Shown here: positions 29,689 through 38,722 of the stretch, one piece after another
How positions within the stretch are numbered: position 1 is the stretch's first letter
Layout of the letters: every line of letters begins with the position of its first letter
DNA from: Arthrobacter yangruifuii
GTDB taxonomy: Bacteria > Actinomycetota > Actinomycetes > Actinomycetales > Micrococcaceae
Assembly: GCF_009192775.1 (NCBI RefSeq)
Contig: NZ_VTFX01000003.1
Location: 209,609 to 273,608, forward strand
Reading direction: 5' to 3'
Length of the DNA stretch: 64,000 nt
Notes under the pieces: model-generated
What the model saw: only the letters and a program-made list of their open reading frames with translations
Database searches by the model: none
What the model was told of the DNA's origin: nothing
Position numbers and translations under genes: made by a program

Positions 29689-30667
29689 AGGCCCGTGCCC
29701 ACCGTTCCATACCGGTGTAGACGCGGGTGCGGACCTGAAGTGCTGACAAAAGGGTGTCATGCAGGGCGCCCTCAAACCGGTAGACGGTGATTTCCGGACC
29801 CAGCAGTACCCCGCGCTGGACCATGAGGGACACATCCAGAACACTGTCGGTGCGCAGCATATCGGGATTCCACACGGGGGAGATGGTGGACGCCGCGGAA
29901 GCCAGCAGCAGTATCGGCACCCGGATGTCCAGGCCCTGCGCCACCCGTGCGTGGCCCGCCAGTACAGCCTTGATCCAGCCCGCACGGACGGGGAAGCTGA
30001 ACGGCGGACGCCACCGCGGGTCCACCTCCCACTCGCCGTCCATCGCCGAACTGATGCTCCGGTAATAGAACCCGAACTCCGGAATTTTCAGCCGGGCTTT
30101 GGGCCGGCGCCGGGCCACCGGTTCGAGCAGTCCGTTGGTGGCGAAGCGGAGCATGGAGCTGCCGCTGAGCTCGAGCCAGGGACTGTTGAGGATCAGCGCC
30201 TGCAGCCGCCCGGGAAAGCGGTCGGCCCAGAGCGCAGCGACCAGCCCTCCGGTTGAATGCGCCATCAGGGTGGTGCGCATGCCGGTTCCGTACCGCACCC
30301 GGACGTCCTCCTCCATCGCCGCCAGCGCGGCCTCGATGTCGGCGTCGTACTCCGCCAGGTCGCTCACATACCCCTCCGATTGTCCGGGCCGCAGGCTCCG
30401 GCCGTACTTGCGCAGGTCGAGGGCATAGAAGGCGACACCCTGCCCCGCCCAGAACCGCGCCAGCCCGGCCTGAAAGAAGTAATCGCTCCATCCGTGCAGA
30501 TACAGCACGGCGTCAACCGTGCCGGCAGCTGGAACAAGGGGACTGGGCGGAAGAAAGGAGACCAGGGTAGCCACCACCGGGCCTTCGTCATCCGCCTCCA
30601 GATCAAGGGTAAGACTGCGGAAACCTTCGCCGAGAACATCGGGTTTCCAGTGGGGAGCGTGCAGCAT
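29672..30667 (-). CDS. Alpha/beta hydrolase
   Basis: The 331-residue protein has the serine-hydrolase fold: [11 protein letters not shown] (oxyanion HG), [10 protein letters not shown], and the nucleophile elbow [13 protein letters not shown] near residue 138. The acid is probably in a later [15 protein letters not shown] strand, and the His is in [10 protein letters not shown]. It resembles monoacylglycerol-lipase-like enzymes, but the substrate is unknown. The start ATG has GAGGGC almost touching it, so the start is tentative. It is divergent from pyrD. Confidence 0.8.
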   Translation of the reverse strand: MLHAPHWKPDVLGEGFRSLTLDLEADDEGPVVATLVSFLPPSPLVPAAGTVDAVLYLHGWSDYFFQAGLARFWAGQGVAFYALDLRKYGRSLRPGQSEGYVSDLAEYDADIEAALAAMEEDVRVRYGTGMRTTLMAHSTGGLVAALWADRFPGRLQALILNSPWLELSGSSMLRFATNGLLEPVARRRPKARLKIPEFGFYYRSISSAMDGEWEVDPRWRPPFSFPVRAGWIKAVLAGHARVAQGLDIRVPILLLASAASTISPVWNPDMLRTDSVLDVSLMVQRGVLLGPEITVYRFEGALHDTLLSALQVRTRVYTGMERWARAFMLPD

Positions 30668-30711
30668 GCCCTCGACAATAGCCGACCGGCCGACGCATTA
30701 GCCCACGGGGT

Positions 30712-30740
30712 TTGGCACGCGCTGCCGGTTCTGGGATGTT
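30712..30740 (+). promoter_or_regulatory. Predicted leaderless promoter of pyrD
   Basis: TTGGCA (30712-30717), a 17-bp spacer and GATGTT (30735-30740) are followed after six bases by the pyrD ATG. No ribosome-binding site precedes the ATG. Geometry matches a leaderless transcript. Confidence 0.5.
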
Positions 30741-30746
30741 TGACCT

Positions 30747-31817
30747 ATGCGCATCTACCCCACCTTTTTCCGGCTGGTGTTTTCCGGCATGGACCCCGAA
30801 CTGGCCCACCGCATCGGCTTTGTGCTGATCCGCGCCGCGGCCCGGACACCCGCCGGGCCGGTGATGCGCCGGCTGATGCGCCCCGCGCCCCGGCTGCGCA
30901 CCGAAGCGCTGGGGCTGGAGTTTCCGTCACCGTTCGGACTCGCGGCCGGATTCGACAAGGAGGGCTCGGGCATCGCCGCCCTGAGCAACCTGGGCTTCGG
31001 GCATGTGGAAGTGGGCACTGTGACCGCCAAGGCCCAGCCCGGCAATCCCAAGCCGCGCCTGTTCCGCCTGGTCGAGGACCGGGCCGTCATCAACCGGATG
31101 GGGTTCAACAACGACGGCGCCCCCGCCGTGGCCCCCCGCCTCGACAAGGCGCGGAAAACGCTGGCGCGGACCTTCGGAACACCCCGACCGGTCATCGGCG
31201 TCAATATCGGCAAAACCAAGACGGTCGACCTTGACGACGCCGTCGAGGATTACCTTTCCAGCGCCCGGGAGCTGGCACCGCATGCCGACTATCTCGCGGT
31301 GAACGTGAGTTCACCCAACACGCCCGGACTGCGGCGGCTCCAGGACATTTCCGCTCTGCGTCCGCTGCTGGCCAGCGTAGGCAGTGCGGCAGACGAGGCT
31401 GCCGGCCGGCATGTTCCGCTGCTGGTGAAGATTGCCCCGGACCTCACCGATGCGGACATTGATGACGTCGCGGAGCTGGCCCGCTCTCTCAGGCTGGACG
31501 GAGTGATTGCCACCAACACCACTGTCACCCGGGAAAACCTGGTCACCGACCCGGAACGGGTGATTGCCTGCGGCGTGGGCGGGCTGAGCGGGGCGCCGCT
31601 GAAGAAACGATCCCTGGAAGTCCTGCGCCGGCTCCGCAGCCAGCTGGGGGAGGACGGCCCGGCCATTATTTCCGTTGGGGGAGTGGAGACCGCCGAAGAC
31701 GTGCAGGAGCGGCTGGACGCCGGCGCGGTCCTGGTCCAGGGCTACACCGCATTCCTCTATGAAGGTCCCTTCTGGGCAGCGCGGATCAACCGCGGCCTGG
31801 CTCGGAACCGCGCATAG
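30747..31817 (+). CDS. pyrD: Dihydroorotate dehydrogenase (quinone), class 2
   Basis: It oxidises dihydroorotate to orotate in pyrimidine synthesis, passing electrons to quinone at the membrane. The 356-residue protein has the class 2 N-terminal membrane-associating helices (MRIYPTFFRLVFSGMDPE). FMN-site motifs are GLAAGFDKEGSG, NRMGFNNDGA, VNVSSPNTPGLR (with the class 2 catalytic Ser), LVKIAPDL, ATNTTVTRE and SVGGVETAEDV. It is monocistronic with a strong terminator after it. Confidence 0.96.
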   Translation: MRIYPTFFRLVFSGMDPELAHRIGFVLIRAAARTPAGPVMRRLMRPAPRLRTEALGLEFPSPFGLAAGFDKEGSGIAALSNLGFGHVEVGTVTAKAQPGNPKPRLFRLVEDRAVINRMGFNNDGAPAVAPRLDKARKTLARTFGTPRPVIGVNIGKTKTVDLDDAVEDYLSSARELAPHADYLAVNVSSPNTPGLRRLQDISALRPLLASVGSAADEAAGRHVPLLVKIAPDLTDADIDDVAELARSLRLDGVIATNTTVTRENLVTDPERVIACGVGGLSGAPLKKRSLEVLRRLRSQLGEDGPAIISVGGVETAEDVQERLDAGAVLVQGYTAFLYEGPFWAARINRGLARNRA

Positions 31818-31835
31818 CCAAAAGTGCGTAGGAAC

Positions 31836-31871
31836 AAAGAAGGGCCGCCCCGCGGGGCGGCCCTTCTTTTT
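31836..31871. terminator. Bidirectional terminator of pyrD and the DUF3043 gene
   Basis: AAAGAAGGGCCGCCCC and GGGGCGGCCCTTCTTT form a 16-bp stem with A-rich and T-rich flanks, so it works as an intrinsic terminator on both strands. It lies between the convergent genes. Confidence 0.9.
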
Positions 31872-31897
31872 GAATCTGTGGAAAGGAAAAGCGGAAA

Positions 31898-32491
31898 TCA
31901 GGAGGGGTACTGTCCGCGGCGGACCTGCGCCTTGGGCAGCCGGAACCGCCGCAGCTGCAGGGACCGGGAAACCCCGTACCAGACATCGCCCGGATTGGGT
32001 CCGCCGAACTTGGCGGTGAGGCGCTTCCGGATCTGGCGGCGCAGCATAAAGCTGTCTGCGATGACCAGAAGGATGAGCACCCAGAAAACGGCCATGACAA
32101 TCAGCTGGAGATCCACGTTCTGGATGAAGCTCAACACGACAAACACGAGGGCGGCGATCATGATGAACTCACCGACATTCCAGCGGGCGTCCACGATGTC
32201 CCGCACGAACCGGCGGTTGGGCCCCTTGTCCCGGAGCGGCAGGTAGCGTTCTTCGCCGGTGTCCAGGGCACGGCGGGTCTTCATCCGCTCCTCACGCAGC
32301 GCGTCCCGGTTGGCGGCCTTGGCGGCGTTGCGGTCATCCGGAACCAACGGGCGCCGGCGTGCAGCTACCTGGTCTTTGCGGCGGGGCGTGGGGGCACCTT
32401 TTCCCACCCTCGCGTTGGCTGCTTCGTTAGCAGCAGCTGCCTGGTCCACAGTTTCCTGCGCGGTGGGCGCTTCATTCTTTCGTCCGAACAC
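31898..32491 (-). CDS. DUF3043 membrane protein
   Basis: The 197-residue protein has a charged N-terminal half (GAPTPRRKDQVAARRRPLVP, RDALREERMKTRRALDTGEE) typical of actinobacterial DUF3043. Two membrane helices follow near residues 108-150, then a basic tail. The function is unknown. The GTG start lies six bases after TATCCT on the minus strand, so it is probably leaderless. It is divergent from the dipeptidase gene with only 38 bp between the start codons. Confidence 0.85.
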   Translation of the reverse strand: MFGRKNEAPTAQETVDQAAAANEAANARVGKGAPTPRRKDQVAARRRPLVPDDRNAAKAANRDALREERMKTRRALDTGEERYLPLRDKGPNRRFVRDIVDARWNVGEFIMIAALVFVVLSFIQNVDLQLIVMAVFWVLILLVIADSFMLRRQIRKRLTAKFGGPNPGDVWYGVSRSLQLRRFRLPKAQVRRGQYPS

Positions 32492-32497
32492 ATCCCA

Positions 32498-32522
32498 AGG
32501 ATACCGTGAAAGATTGTAGGGT
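32498..32522. promoter_or_regulatory. Back-to-back leaderless promoters
   Basis: On the minus strand TATCCT (32503-32498) is six bases from the DUF3043 GTG. On the plus strand TAGGGT (32517-32522) is seven bases from the dipeptidase ATG. Only 13 bp separate the two -10 boxes, so each promoter's -35 region must lie inside the other's transcribed sequence. Confidence 0.55.
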
Positions 32523-32529
32523 TTTGGCT

Positions 32530-33945
32530 ATGACTTCCAATCCCACCCCAGACGTAACCCCCTCGTCCCCGGATATCCACGAGGACGCCCTCCGCTCAAG
32601 TGTGGCCGGTGATTTCCCCCGGACCGTGGAGCAGCTTAAGTCCCTGGTCAGCATTCCGGGCATCGCTTGGGACTCCTTCGATCCCGAGCACCTTAACCGC
32701 AGCGCCGCCGCCGTTGCGGACCTGATCCGCGAAGCTGGCATTGAAGACGTGCAGATTCTCCGCGTCGATAACAACGGCACACCCGGCGGCCCCGCCGTCG
32801 TCGCCCGCCGGCCTGCACGGGCCGGGGCGCCCACCGTCCTGCTCTATGCCCACCACGATGTCCAGCCGCCCGGAGACCCGGACCTCTGGGACTCGGAGCC
32901 CTTCACCGCCGAGGAACGCAATGGCCGGCTCTACGGCCGCGGCGCCGCCGATGATAAGGCGGGCATCATGGCGCACATCGGGGCCCTGCGTGCACTGGAG
33001 GACGTCCTGGGCGAGGAATCCGGCGTCGGCGTCACCCTGTTCATTGAGGGGGAGGAAGAAGCCGGCTCGCCGACGTTCCGCACCTTCCTGGAGACCTACC
33101 AGGATCTGCTCCGCGCAGACGTCATAGTGGTGGCGGACTCGGGTAACTGGAAAGTGGGCGTTCCGGCGCTCACCACCAGCCTGCGCGGCCTGGTGGACGG
33201 CACCGTGGAGGTCCAGGTCCTGGACCATGCAGTGCACTCGGGTATGTTCGGCGGGCCGGTGCTGGACGCGCCCACCCTGCTGGCACGGCTGATTGCCACC
33301 TTCCATGACGACGCCGGCGACGTCGCCATCGCCGGCCTGGTAGCCTCCGACGACGCCGCGGTGGATTACCCCGAAGCGGACTTCCGCGCGGATTCCTCCC
33401 TGCTCGAGGGCGTGCAGCTGGCCGGCACCGGTTCCATTGCCTCCCGCCTGTGGACCAAGCCCGCCCTCTCGATCATCGGCATCGACGTGCCGACGGTCGC
33501 CATGTCCTCCAACACCATCCAGCCCAAGGCCCGGGCGAAGTTCAGCCTGCGGCTGGCGCCCGGGCAGAGCCCCGAGGCGGCCATGGACGCGATCCGGGCG
33601 CATGTCGAGGCCCATGCACCCTTCGGCGCCAAAGTCACCTTCACCCCGGGGGAGCAGGGCAACGCCTTCGCTACCGACACCAGCGCCAGTGCCGCACGCA
33701 CTGCACTCTGGGCCCTGGAACGGGCATGGGGAGTGGAACCGGTGGAATCCGGGATGGGCGGCTCCATTCCGTTCATTTCGGACCTTGTGGAGCTGTTTCC
33801 GGAAGCACAGATCCTCATCACCGGCGTCGAAGATCCCGATTCCCGTGCGCACAGCGCCAACGAGTCGCTGGACCTGAACGACTTCCGCAACGCCATCCTG
33901 GCTGAAGCGCTGCTCCTGGCCCGGCTGGGAGCCGTAGCCGGCTAG
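32530..33945 (+). CDS. M20 family dipeptidase
   Basis: The 471-residue metallopeptidase resembles PepV/carnosine-dipeptidase-like M20 enzymes that cleave dipeptides in the cytoplasm. Zinc-ligand and catalytic motifs are VLLYAHHDVQPPGD, GRGAADDKAGIMAHI, FIEGEEEAGSP and the dimerisation region with VHSGMFGGPVLDAP; the last ligand is near RAHSANESL. The ATG at 32530 was preferred to an upstream GTG (32506) because TAGGGT is seven bases before it (leaderless) and no ribosome-binding site is present. Confidence 0.9.
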   Translation: MTSNPTPDVTPSSPDIHEDALRSSVAGDFPRTVEQLKSLVSIPGIAWDSFDPEHLNRSAAAVADLIREAGIEDVQILRVDNNGTPGGPAVVARRPARAGAPTVLLYAHHDVQPPGDPDLWDSEPFTAEERNGRLYGRGAADDKAGIMAHIGALRALEDVLGEESGVGVTLFIEGEEEAGSPTFRTFLETYQDLLRADVIVVADSGNWKVGVPALTTSLRGLVDGTVEVQVLDHAVHSGMFGGPVLDAPTLLARLIATFHDDAGDVAIAGLVASDDAAVDYPEADFRADSSLLEGVQLAGTGSIASRLWTKPALSIIGIDVPTVAMSSNTIQPKARAKFSLRLAPGQSPEAAMDAIRAHVEAHAPFGAKVTFTPGEQGNAFATDTSASAARTALWALERAWGVEPVESGMGGSIPFISDLVELFPEAQILITGVEDPDSRAHSANESLDLNDFRNAILAEALLLARLGAVAG

Positions 33946-33958
33946 GAGAGGGGCGGGT

Positions 33959-33994
33959 AGATGCCGGGCGGGAATTCTTTTACGCCCGGCATCT
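33959..33994 (+). terminator. Hairpin after the dipeptidase gene
   Basis: AGATGCCGGGCG and CGCCCGGCATCT form a 12-bp stem with a 12-nt T-rich loop, 13 bp after the stop. There is no clear U-tract, but its position suits a terminator. Confidence 0.7.
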
Positions 33995-34100
33995 GTTAGA
34001 TCGATGGGGGTCAGTCGACGTACCATTGAGGCACTGGTCCGGCCCGTGGCAGGCGCCCAAAGTCTGCCGCGGAAAGACCAGCTGAGGAAAGAGAGAAACT

Positions 34101-34481
34101 ATGAGCGTTTCCACCAGCGAAAACACGACCACTGCAGCCGAGGCCGAGCTGCCCGTCCATGAGGTGCTGCTGTCGGATGTAGCCGCGCAGAAGGTCCGCA
34201 GTCTGCTGGAGCAGGAAGGCCGCACAGACCTCCGTCTCCGTGTGGCAGTCCAGCCCGGAGGCTGCTCGGGACTGATCTACCAGCTGTACTTCGACGAGCG
34301 CGTCCTGGACGGCGATGCCGTCCGTGACTTCGACGGCGTGGAGGTCATCGTGGACAAGATGAGCGTCCCGTACCTGTCCGGCGCATCGATCGACTTCGAG
34401 GACACCATTTCGAAGCAGGGGTTCACCATCGACAACCCCAATGCCGGCGGCTCATGTGCCTGTGGAGATTCCTTCCACTAG
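34101..34481 (+). CDS. erpA: Iron-sulfur cluster insertion protein (ErpA/IscA type)
   Basis: An A-type Fe-S carrier of 126 residues that delivers clusters to apoproteins. The three conserved cysteines are present: one in QPGGCSGLIY near residue 54 and two in GGSCACGDSFH at the end. Its position just before the cytochrome oxidase genes is common in actinobacteria. GGAAAGAGAG precedes the ATG. Confidence 0.95.
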   Translation: MSVSTSENTTTAAEAELPVHEVLLSDVAAQKVRSLLEQEGRTDLRLRVAVQPGGCSGLIYQLYFDERVLDGDAVRDFDGVEVIVDKMSVPYLSGASIDFEDTISKQGFTIDNPNAGGSCACGDSFH

Positions 34482-34525
34482 GACCCGTGGCTGCGGCGGC
34501 CCGTAACAGGAGCATTAATGGCCCG

Positions 34526-34558
34526 GCGCGGCGGTGATCTGTCACTGGATCGCCGCGC
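34526..34558 (+). terminator. Hairpin between erpA and ctaC
   Basis: GCGCGGCG (34526-34533) pairs with CGCCGCGC (34551-34558), with further partial pairing inside. It lies 45 bp after the erpA stop and lacks a T-run. It is probably the erpA terminator. Confidence 0.5.
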
Positions 34559-34663
34559 GTACGGGTAAGCTCTACACGTAGTAGTAAAACTAATGTCCGT
34601 CACCGGGAACTTTTTTGTCCCCGGCCGGACAGCACTTGCACGCAACAAGAGGAAGGGCCGTCT

Positions 34664-35521
34664 GTGAGTTCGCAGGACCGAACCAGCAGCCGACGCGCCA
34701 GGATCTTAAAGATCTCAGCCGCAACGTCGGCCGGCGCGTTGTTTTTATCGGGGTGTTCATCAGAGGCTCAAACGGGCTGGTTGCCGTCGGACCGCGACAC
34801 CACTAACCACACCGGCCGGATTATTGACCTGTGGGTCAACTCGTGGATTGCCGCCTTGGCGGTTGGTATCCTCACCTGGGGTTTGATCCTGTGGTGCATG
34901 GTTGCCTACCGCCGCCGCAAGAACGAGACCGGGTACCCCCGCCAGCTCAGCTACAACCTGCCGCTGGAAATCTTCTACACGGCGGTTCCGCTGTTCATGG
35001 TTCTGGTGTTGTTCTACTTCACCAATCAGGACATCAAGGCCATTAACGCCACCAGTAATGACCCGGACCGGGTCATTATTGATGTGCGCGCCAAGCAGTG
35101 GTCCTGGGACTTCAACTATGTCAATGAAGACAAGTACTACCAGGGCACGCAGGTGAACCTCGACGGCAATGAAGTGTCCGCCGACGAGTTCCCCACCCTG
35201 GTGCTCCCTGTTGACAAGACCATTGAACTGCAGCTGAACACCCGCGATGTCCAGCACTCCTTCTGGGTGCCTGCCTTCCTGCAGAAGATGGACATCTACC
35301 CCGGCCGCACCAACGTCATCACCCTCGAAACCGGCAAGACCGGCACCTTCGACGGTAAGTGCGCCGAGCTTTGCGGTGAATACCACTCCGAAATGCTCTT
35401 CAACGTCGAGGTACTCCCGGAAGACGAGTACGACGATTACGTCGCCGGGCTGCCCAGCGGTCAGGTCACCGGGGAATACGACCGCACGTACAACTCAGAA
35501 TCAAGCGAAGTTAGGAGGTAG
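34664..35521 (+). CDS. ctaC: Cytochrome c oxidase subunit II
   Basis: Subunit II carries the CuA centre that accepts electrons from the bcc complex. The 285-residue precursor has a signal with lipobox FLSGC near residue 31. Two membrane helices follow (IAALAVGILTWGLILWCMV and LEIFYTAVPLFMVLVLFYF), then a cupredoxin domain. The CuA ligands are His in VQHSFWVP and the CAELCGEYHSEM motif. AAGAGGAAGGG precedes the GTG. It heads the ctaC-ctaD-ctaF operon. Confidence 0.97.
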   Translation: MSSQDRTSSRRARILKISAATSAGALFLSGCSSEAQTGWLPSDRDTTNHTGRIIDLWVNSWIAALAVGILTWGLILWCMVAYRRRKNETGYPRQLSYNLPLEIFYTAVPLFMVLVLFYFTNQDIKAINATSNDPDRVIIDVRAKQWSWDFNYVNEDKYYQGTQVNLDGNEVSADEFPTLVLPVDKTIELQLNTRDVQHSFWVPAFLQKMDIYPGRTNVITLETGKTGTFDGKCAELCGEYHSEMLFNVEVLPEDEYDDYVAGLPSGQVTGEYDRTYNSESSEVRR

Positions 35522-35530
35522 GAGGACGCT

Positions 35531-37255
35531 ATGACTACTCTCGAATACACTTCGGAAGATTCCGGCACCAGGGTTGCACCCCGCGTAGTACCCGTCTCCA
35601 AGGGACGTATCGTCGTCAACTGGATCACCTCCACTGACCACAAGACGATCGGGTACATGTACCTGATTGCCTCATTTATTTTCTTCTGCCTCGCAGGCGT
35701 GATGGCCCTGGTCATCCGCGCGGAGCTGTTTGAGCCCGGCATGCAGATCCTGCAGACCAAGGATCAGTACAACCAGCTGTTCACGATGCACGGCACCGTG
35801 ATGCTGCTGATGTTCGCCACCCCGCTGTTCTCGGGTTTCGCCAACGTCCTCATGCCCCTGCAGATCGGCGCACCGGATGTCGCCTTCCCGCGGCTGAACG
35901 CCCTGGCGTTCTGGTTCTTCCTCTTCGGCAGCACCATCGCCGTCGCCGGCTTCATCACCCCGCAGGGCGCTGCGTCCTTCGGCTGGTTTGCCTACACGCC
36001 GCTGTCCAGCACCACGTTCTCTCCGGGCGTCGGCGGTGACCTGTGGGTCTTCGGGCTGGCACTGTCCGGCTTCGGTACCATCCTCGGTGCCGTCAACTTC
36101 ATCACCACCATCATCTGCATGCGTGCTCCCGGCATGACCATGTGGCGGATGCCGATTTTCACCTGGAACACCCTGGTGACGGCCATTCTGGTCCTGATGG
36201 CGTTCCCGCCCCTGGCAGCAGCACTGTTCGCCCTGGGCGCGGACCGGCGCTTCGGCGCTCACATCTTCGATCCGGAGCGCGGCGGTGCCATCCTGTGGCA
36301 GCACCTGTTCTGGTTCTTCGGCCACCCCGAGGTCTACATCATCGCGCTGCCGTTCTTCGGCATCGTGTCCGAGATCTTCCCGGTGTTCAGCCGCAAGCCG
36401 ATCTTCGGCTACAAGGGCCTGGTGTACGCCACCATCGCCATTGCCGCACTGTCCGTGACGGTCTGGGCGCACCACATGTACGTGACCGGCGCCGTTATGC
36501 TGCCGTTCTTCGCCTTCATGACGATGCTGATTGCGGTGCCCACGGGCGTGAAGTTCTTCAACTGGATCGGCACCCTGTGGCGTGGCTCCATCACGTTCGA
36601 GACACCCATGCTGTGGAGCATCGGCTTCCTCATCACGTTCCTCTTCGGCGGCCTGACCGGCATCATCCTGTCTTCGCCCCCGCTGGACTTCCACGTCTCG
36701 GACACCTACTTCGTGGTGGCGCACTTCCACTACGTCATCTTCGGCACCGTGGTCTTCGCAATGTTCGCCGGCTTCTACTTCTGGTGGCCCAAGTGGACCG
36801 GAAAGATGCTCAACGAACGCCTCGGCAAGATCCACTTCTGGCTCCTGTTCATCGGCTTCCACGGCACCTTCCTCATCCAGCACTGGCTGGGTGTCCTGGG
36901 CATGCCGCGCCGTTACGCGGACTACCTGGTGGAGGACAACTTCACCGCGATGAACCAGTTCTCCACGATCGCCTCCTTCGTCCTGGGTGCCTCGATGATC
37001 CCGTTCTTCTGGAACGTGTACATCACCTGGCGCCACGGCAAGAAGGTTGAAGTGGATGACCCCTGGGGCTTCGGTGGATCGCTCGAGTGGGCTACGTCCT
37101 GCCCGCCCCCGCGCCACAACTTCACCTCCCTTCCCCGAATCCGTTCGGAGCGTCCGGCACTGGACCTGCACCACCCGGAGCTGCAGCAGCACGTCACTGA
37201 CGATTCCGCCGCTGCCAAGGTCTTCGGCCCCGGCGACCGGAAGGAAAAAGCATAA
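35531..37255 (+). CDS. ctaD: Cytochrome c oxidase subunit I
   Basis: The catalytic haem-copper subunit of the aa3 oxidase, 574 residues with about 12 membrane helices. Key ligands are visible: [12 protein letters not shown] (haem a His), [11 protein letters not shown] (CuB His and the cross-linked Tyr), [10 protein letters not shown] (two CuB His) and [14 protein letters not shown] (haem a3 and haem a His). The C-terminal tail is cytoplasmic and His-rich. The TAA overlaps the ctaF ATG (TAATG). Confidence 0.98.
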   Translation: MTTLEYTSEDSGTRVAPRVVPVSKGRIVVNWITSTDHKTIGYMYLIASFIFFCLAGVMALVIRAELFEPGMQILQTKDQYNQLFTMHGTVMLLMFATPLFSGFANVLMPLQIGAPDVAFPRLNALAFWFFLFGSTIAVAGFITPQGAASFGWFAYTPLSSTTFSPGVGGDLWVFGLALSGFGTILGAVNFITTIICMRAPGMTMWRMPIFTWNTLVTAILVLMAFPPLAAALFALGADRRFGAHIFDPERGGAILWQHLFWFFGHPEVYIIALPFFGIVSEIFPVFSRKPIFGYKGLVYATIAIAALSVTVWAHHMYVTGAVMLPFFAFMTMLIAVPTGVKFFNWIGTLWRGSITFETPMLWSIGFLITFLFGGLTGIILSSPPLDFHVSDTYFVVAHFHYVIFGTVVFAMFAGFYFWWPKWTGKMLNERLGKIHFWLLFIGFHGTFLIQHWLGVLGMPRRYADYLVEDNFTAMNQFSTIASFVLGASMIPFFWNVYITWRHGKKVEVDDPWGFGGSLEWATSCPPPRHNFTSLPRIRSERPALDLHHPELQQHVTDDSAAAKVFGPGDRKEKA

Positions 37256-37656
37256 TGAAGGTTGAGACTAAGCTCTTTGCTTACATGACGCCGTTCTTCA
37301 TCGTCGTCGGCGTGGTGTACGGATACATGGTGGAGTGGACGGAACCCGTCGGCTACCTGGCCCTGTTCCTCACCGGCGGCATGTCCGGCATGATCGCCTA
37401 CTACATCGGCTTCACCGGAAAGCGGGTCGGTCCCCGTCCCGAGGACCGTCTGGACGCTGAGATCCATGAAGGCTCCGGCGAGCAGGGCTTCTTCAGCCCG
37501 TGGAGCTGGTGGCCGCTGCTGCTGGGTGCCTCCGCCGCCATTGGCTTCCTGGGCATGGCAGTGGGCTGGTGGGTACTGTACATCGGTGCCGGCCTGGCCG
37601 TCGTCGCACTGGTCGGCTGGGTCTTCGAATACAGCCGCGGTAACCACGCCCACTAG
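37255..37656 (+). CDS. ctaF: Cytochrome c oxidase subunit IV (actinobacterial)
   Basis: The small 133-residue membrane protein matches actinobacterial CtaF. It has four hydrophobic helices, starting [19 protein letters not shown] and including a SWWPLLLGASAAIGFLGMAVGWW stretch with the GFFSPWSWWPL family motif. It stabilises the aa3 oxidase in the bcc-aa3 supercomplex. It overlaps ctaD by one base and is followed by a terminator. Confidence 0.93.
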   Translation: MKVETKLFAYMTPFFIVVGVVYGYMVEWTEPVGYLALFLTGGMSGMIAYYIGFTGKRVGPRPEDRLDAEIHEGSGEQGFFSPWSWWPLLLGASAAIGFLGMAVGWWVLYIGAGLAVVALVGWVFEYSRGNHAH

Positions 37657-37673
37657 GGCTGGCAGACAACGCA

Positions 37674-37713
37674 TAAGGGAAGGGTCCGCAGGTAACTGCG
37701 GGCCCTTCCCTTA
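37674..37713 (+). terminator. Terminator of the ctaCDF operon
   Basis: TAAGGGAAGGGTCCGCAG and CTGCGGGCCCTTCCCTTA form an 18-bp stem with one G-T wobble and a GTAA loop, 18 bp after the ctaF stop. Confidence 0.85.
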
Positions 37714-37821
37714 TGTCGTTAAGACTTCACGCGCCGGCAGGCACCGGGGGAGGGGGCGGGCGGTGATGCCGGTATTCTTAGACGGCAGCAGTTTTCCCAG
37801 CCGAAGGGGCGGAAGAGAAGT

Positions 37822-37866
37822 ATGTTCAGCAATGGTCCGTCCACTATGGCTCCCGTCCTCCGGTGA
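37822..37866 (+). CDS. Short upstream ORF overlapping the gntR start
   Basis: ATG at 37822 with GGAAGAGAAG just upstream opens a 14-codon frame (MFSNGPSTMAPVLR) whose TGA overlaps the GTG start of the regulator (GTGA). The regulator itself has no ribosome-binding site. The small ORF could couple translation to the regulator, or be the true N-terminus joined by a frameshift. Either is inference. Confidence 0.45.
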   Translation: MFSNGPSTMAPVLR

Positions 37867-38660
37867 GCAACCACAGGCTCCGGCTTCTCACCGAGGGCAT
37901 TGACCCCGGTGCAGGCATTGCCAAACACGTGCAGCTGCAGGGGATCCTCCGGCGGTTCGTGGAGACGCATGCCGCGGCGGGGGAGATCATTCCCTCCGAG
38001 CGTGAACTCTCCGAACACTTTGCCGTCGCCCGCATGACCATCCGCCAGGCCGTGGACGCGCTGGTTGCCGACGGCGTCCTGGAGCGCGTCGTCGGACTCG
38101 GCACGTTCGTTGCCCGCCCCAAGATGGATCTCCAGGTGCAGCTGACCTCGTACTCGGAGGAGATGCACCGCCGCGGCATGGTGCCGGACGCTCACGTCCT
38201 GAGCTTCGAGCAGATCGGCGCCTCGCAGCTGGTGGCACGCGAACTCCACATCGAACCCGGCCAGCCGGTCATTCGCTTCCGGCGGCAGCTGCTGGCCGAC
38301 GGCGAGCCCATGAGCGTGGATGAGAACTTCATTCCGTCGCACTATGTGCCGGGCATCCTGGAAGAGCAGCCGCCGACGTCGTTGTACAACGTCCTCAGCG
38401 AACGCTACGGGCTGGTGATGGAATGGGGCGAGGACACCATCGAGGCGACGGCGGCGTCGGCGTCCATTGCCCGCCTGCTTAACGTCGAGCTGGGTGCGCC
38501 GGTGCTGAAGATCCAGCGCCACGCCTACGTCTCACGCGCCATGGTCGACTATTCGGTGTCCTACTACCGTGCTGACCGTTACAAGCTCTGGGTGCCCCTC
38601 CAGCGGCCCGGAGTGCGCACCCCGCGTTCATACCACCCGCACCGGCACCGGCCCGCCTGA
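37863..38660 (+). CDS. GntR family regulator (HutC subfamily, UTRA domain)
   Basis: The 265-residue protein has a winged-helix DNA-binding domain near residues 20-90 (KHVQLQGILRRFVE, IIPSERELSEHFAVARMTIRQAVDALVADGVLERVVGLGTFVA). A C-terminal UTRA effector domain follows (LQVQLTSYSEEMHRRGM, VIRFRRQLLADGEPMSVDEN, YSVSYYRADRYK). HutC-type members sense sugars phosphates, amino sugars or histidine-pathway compounds; nothing nearby names the ligand. The GTG start lacks a ribosome-binding site and overlaps a small upstream ORF. Confidence 0.88.
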   Translation: MSNHRLRLLTEGIDPGAGIAKHVQLQGILRRFVETHAAAGEIIPSERELSEHFAVARMTIRQAVDALVADGVLERVVGLGTFVARPKMDLQVQLTSYSEEMHRRGMVPDAHVLSFEQIGASQLVARELHIEPGQPVIRFRRQLLADGEPMSVDENFIPSHYVPGILEEQPPTSLYNVLSERYGLVMEWGEDTIEATAASASIARLLNVELGAPVLKIQRHAYVSRAMVDYSVSYYRADRYKLWVPLQRPGVRTPRSYHPHRHRPA

Positions 38661-38722
38661 GCCTGCCCCGGGGGCCCGCAGCCCCTTACCCTAACCCCAC
38701 TGCAAGGAAGAGGAACAGCACC

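Noticed and set aside
35672..37192. Long minus-strand frame opposite ctaD
   Set aside because: Composition is Glu/His/Gln-rich with no family features, and it lies fully antisense to the oxidase gene.
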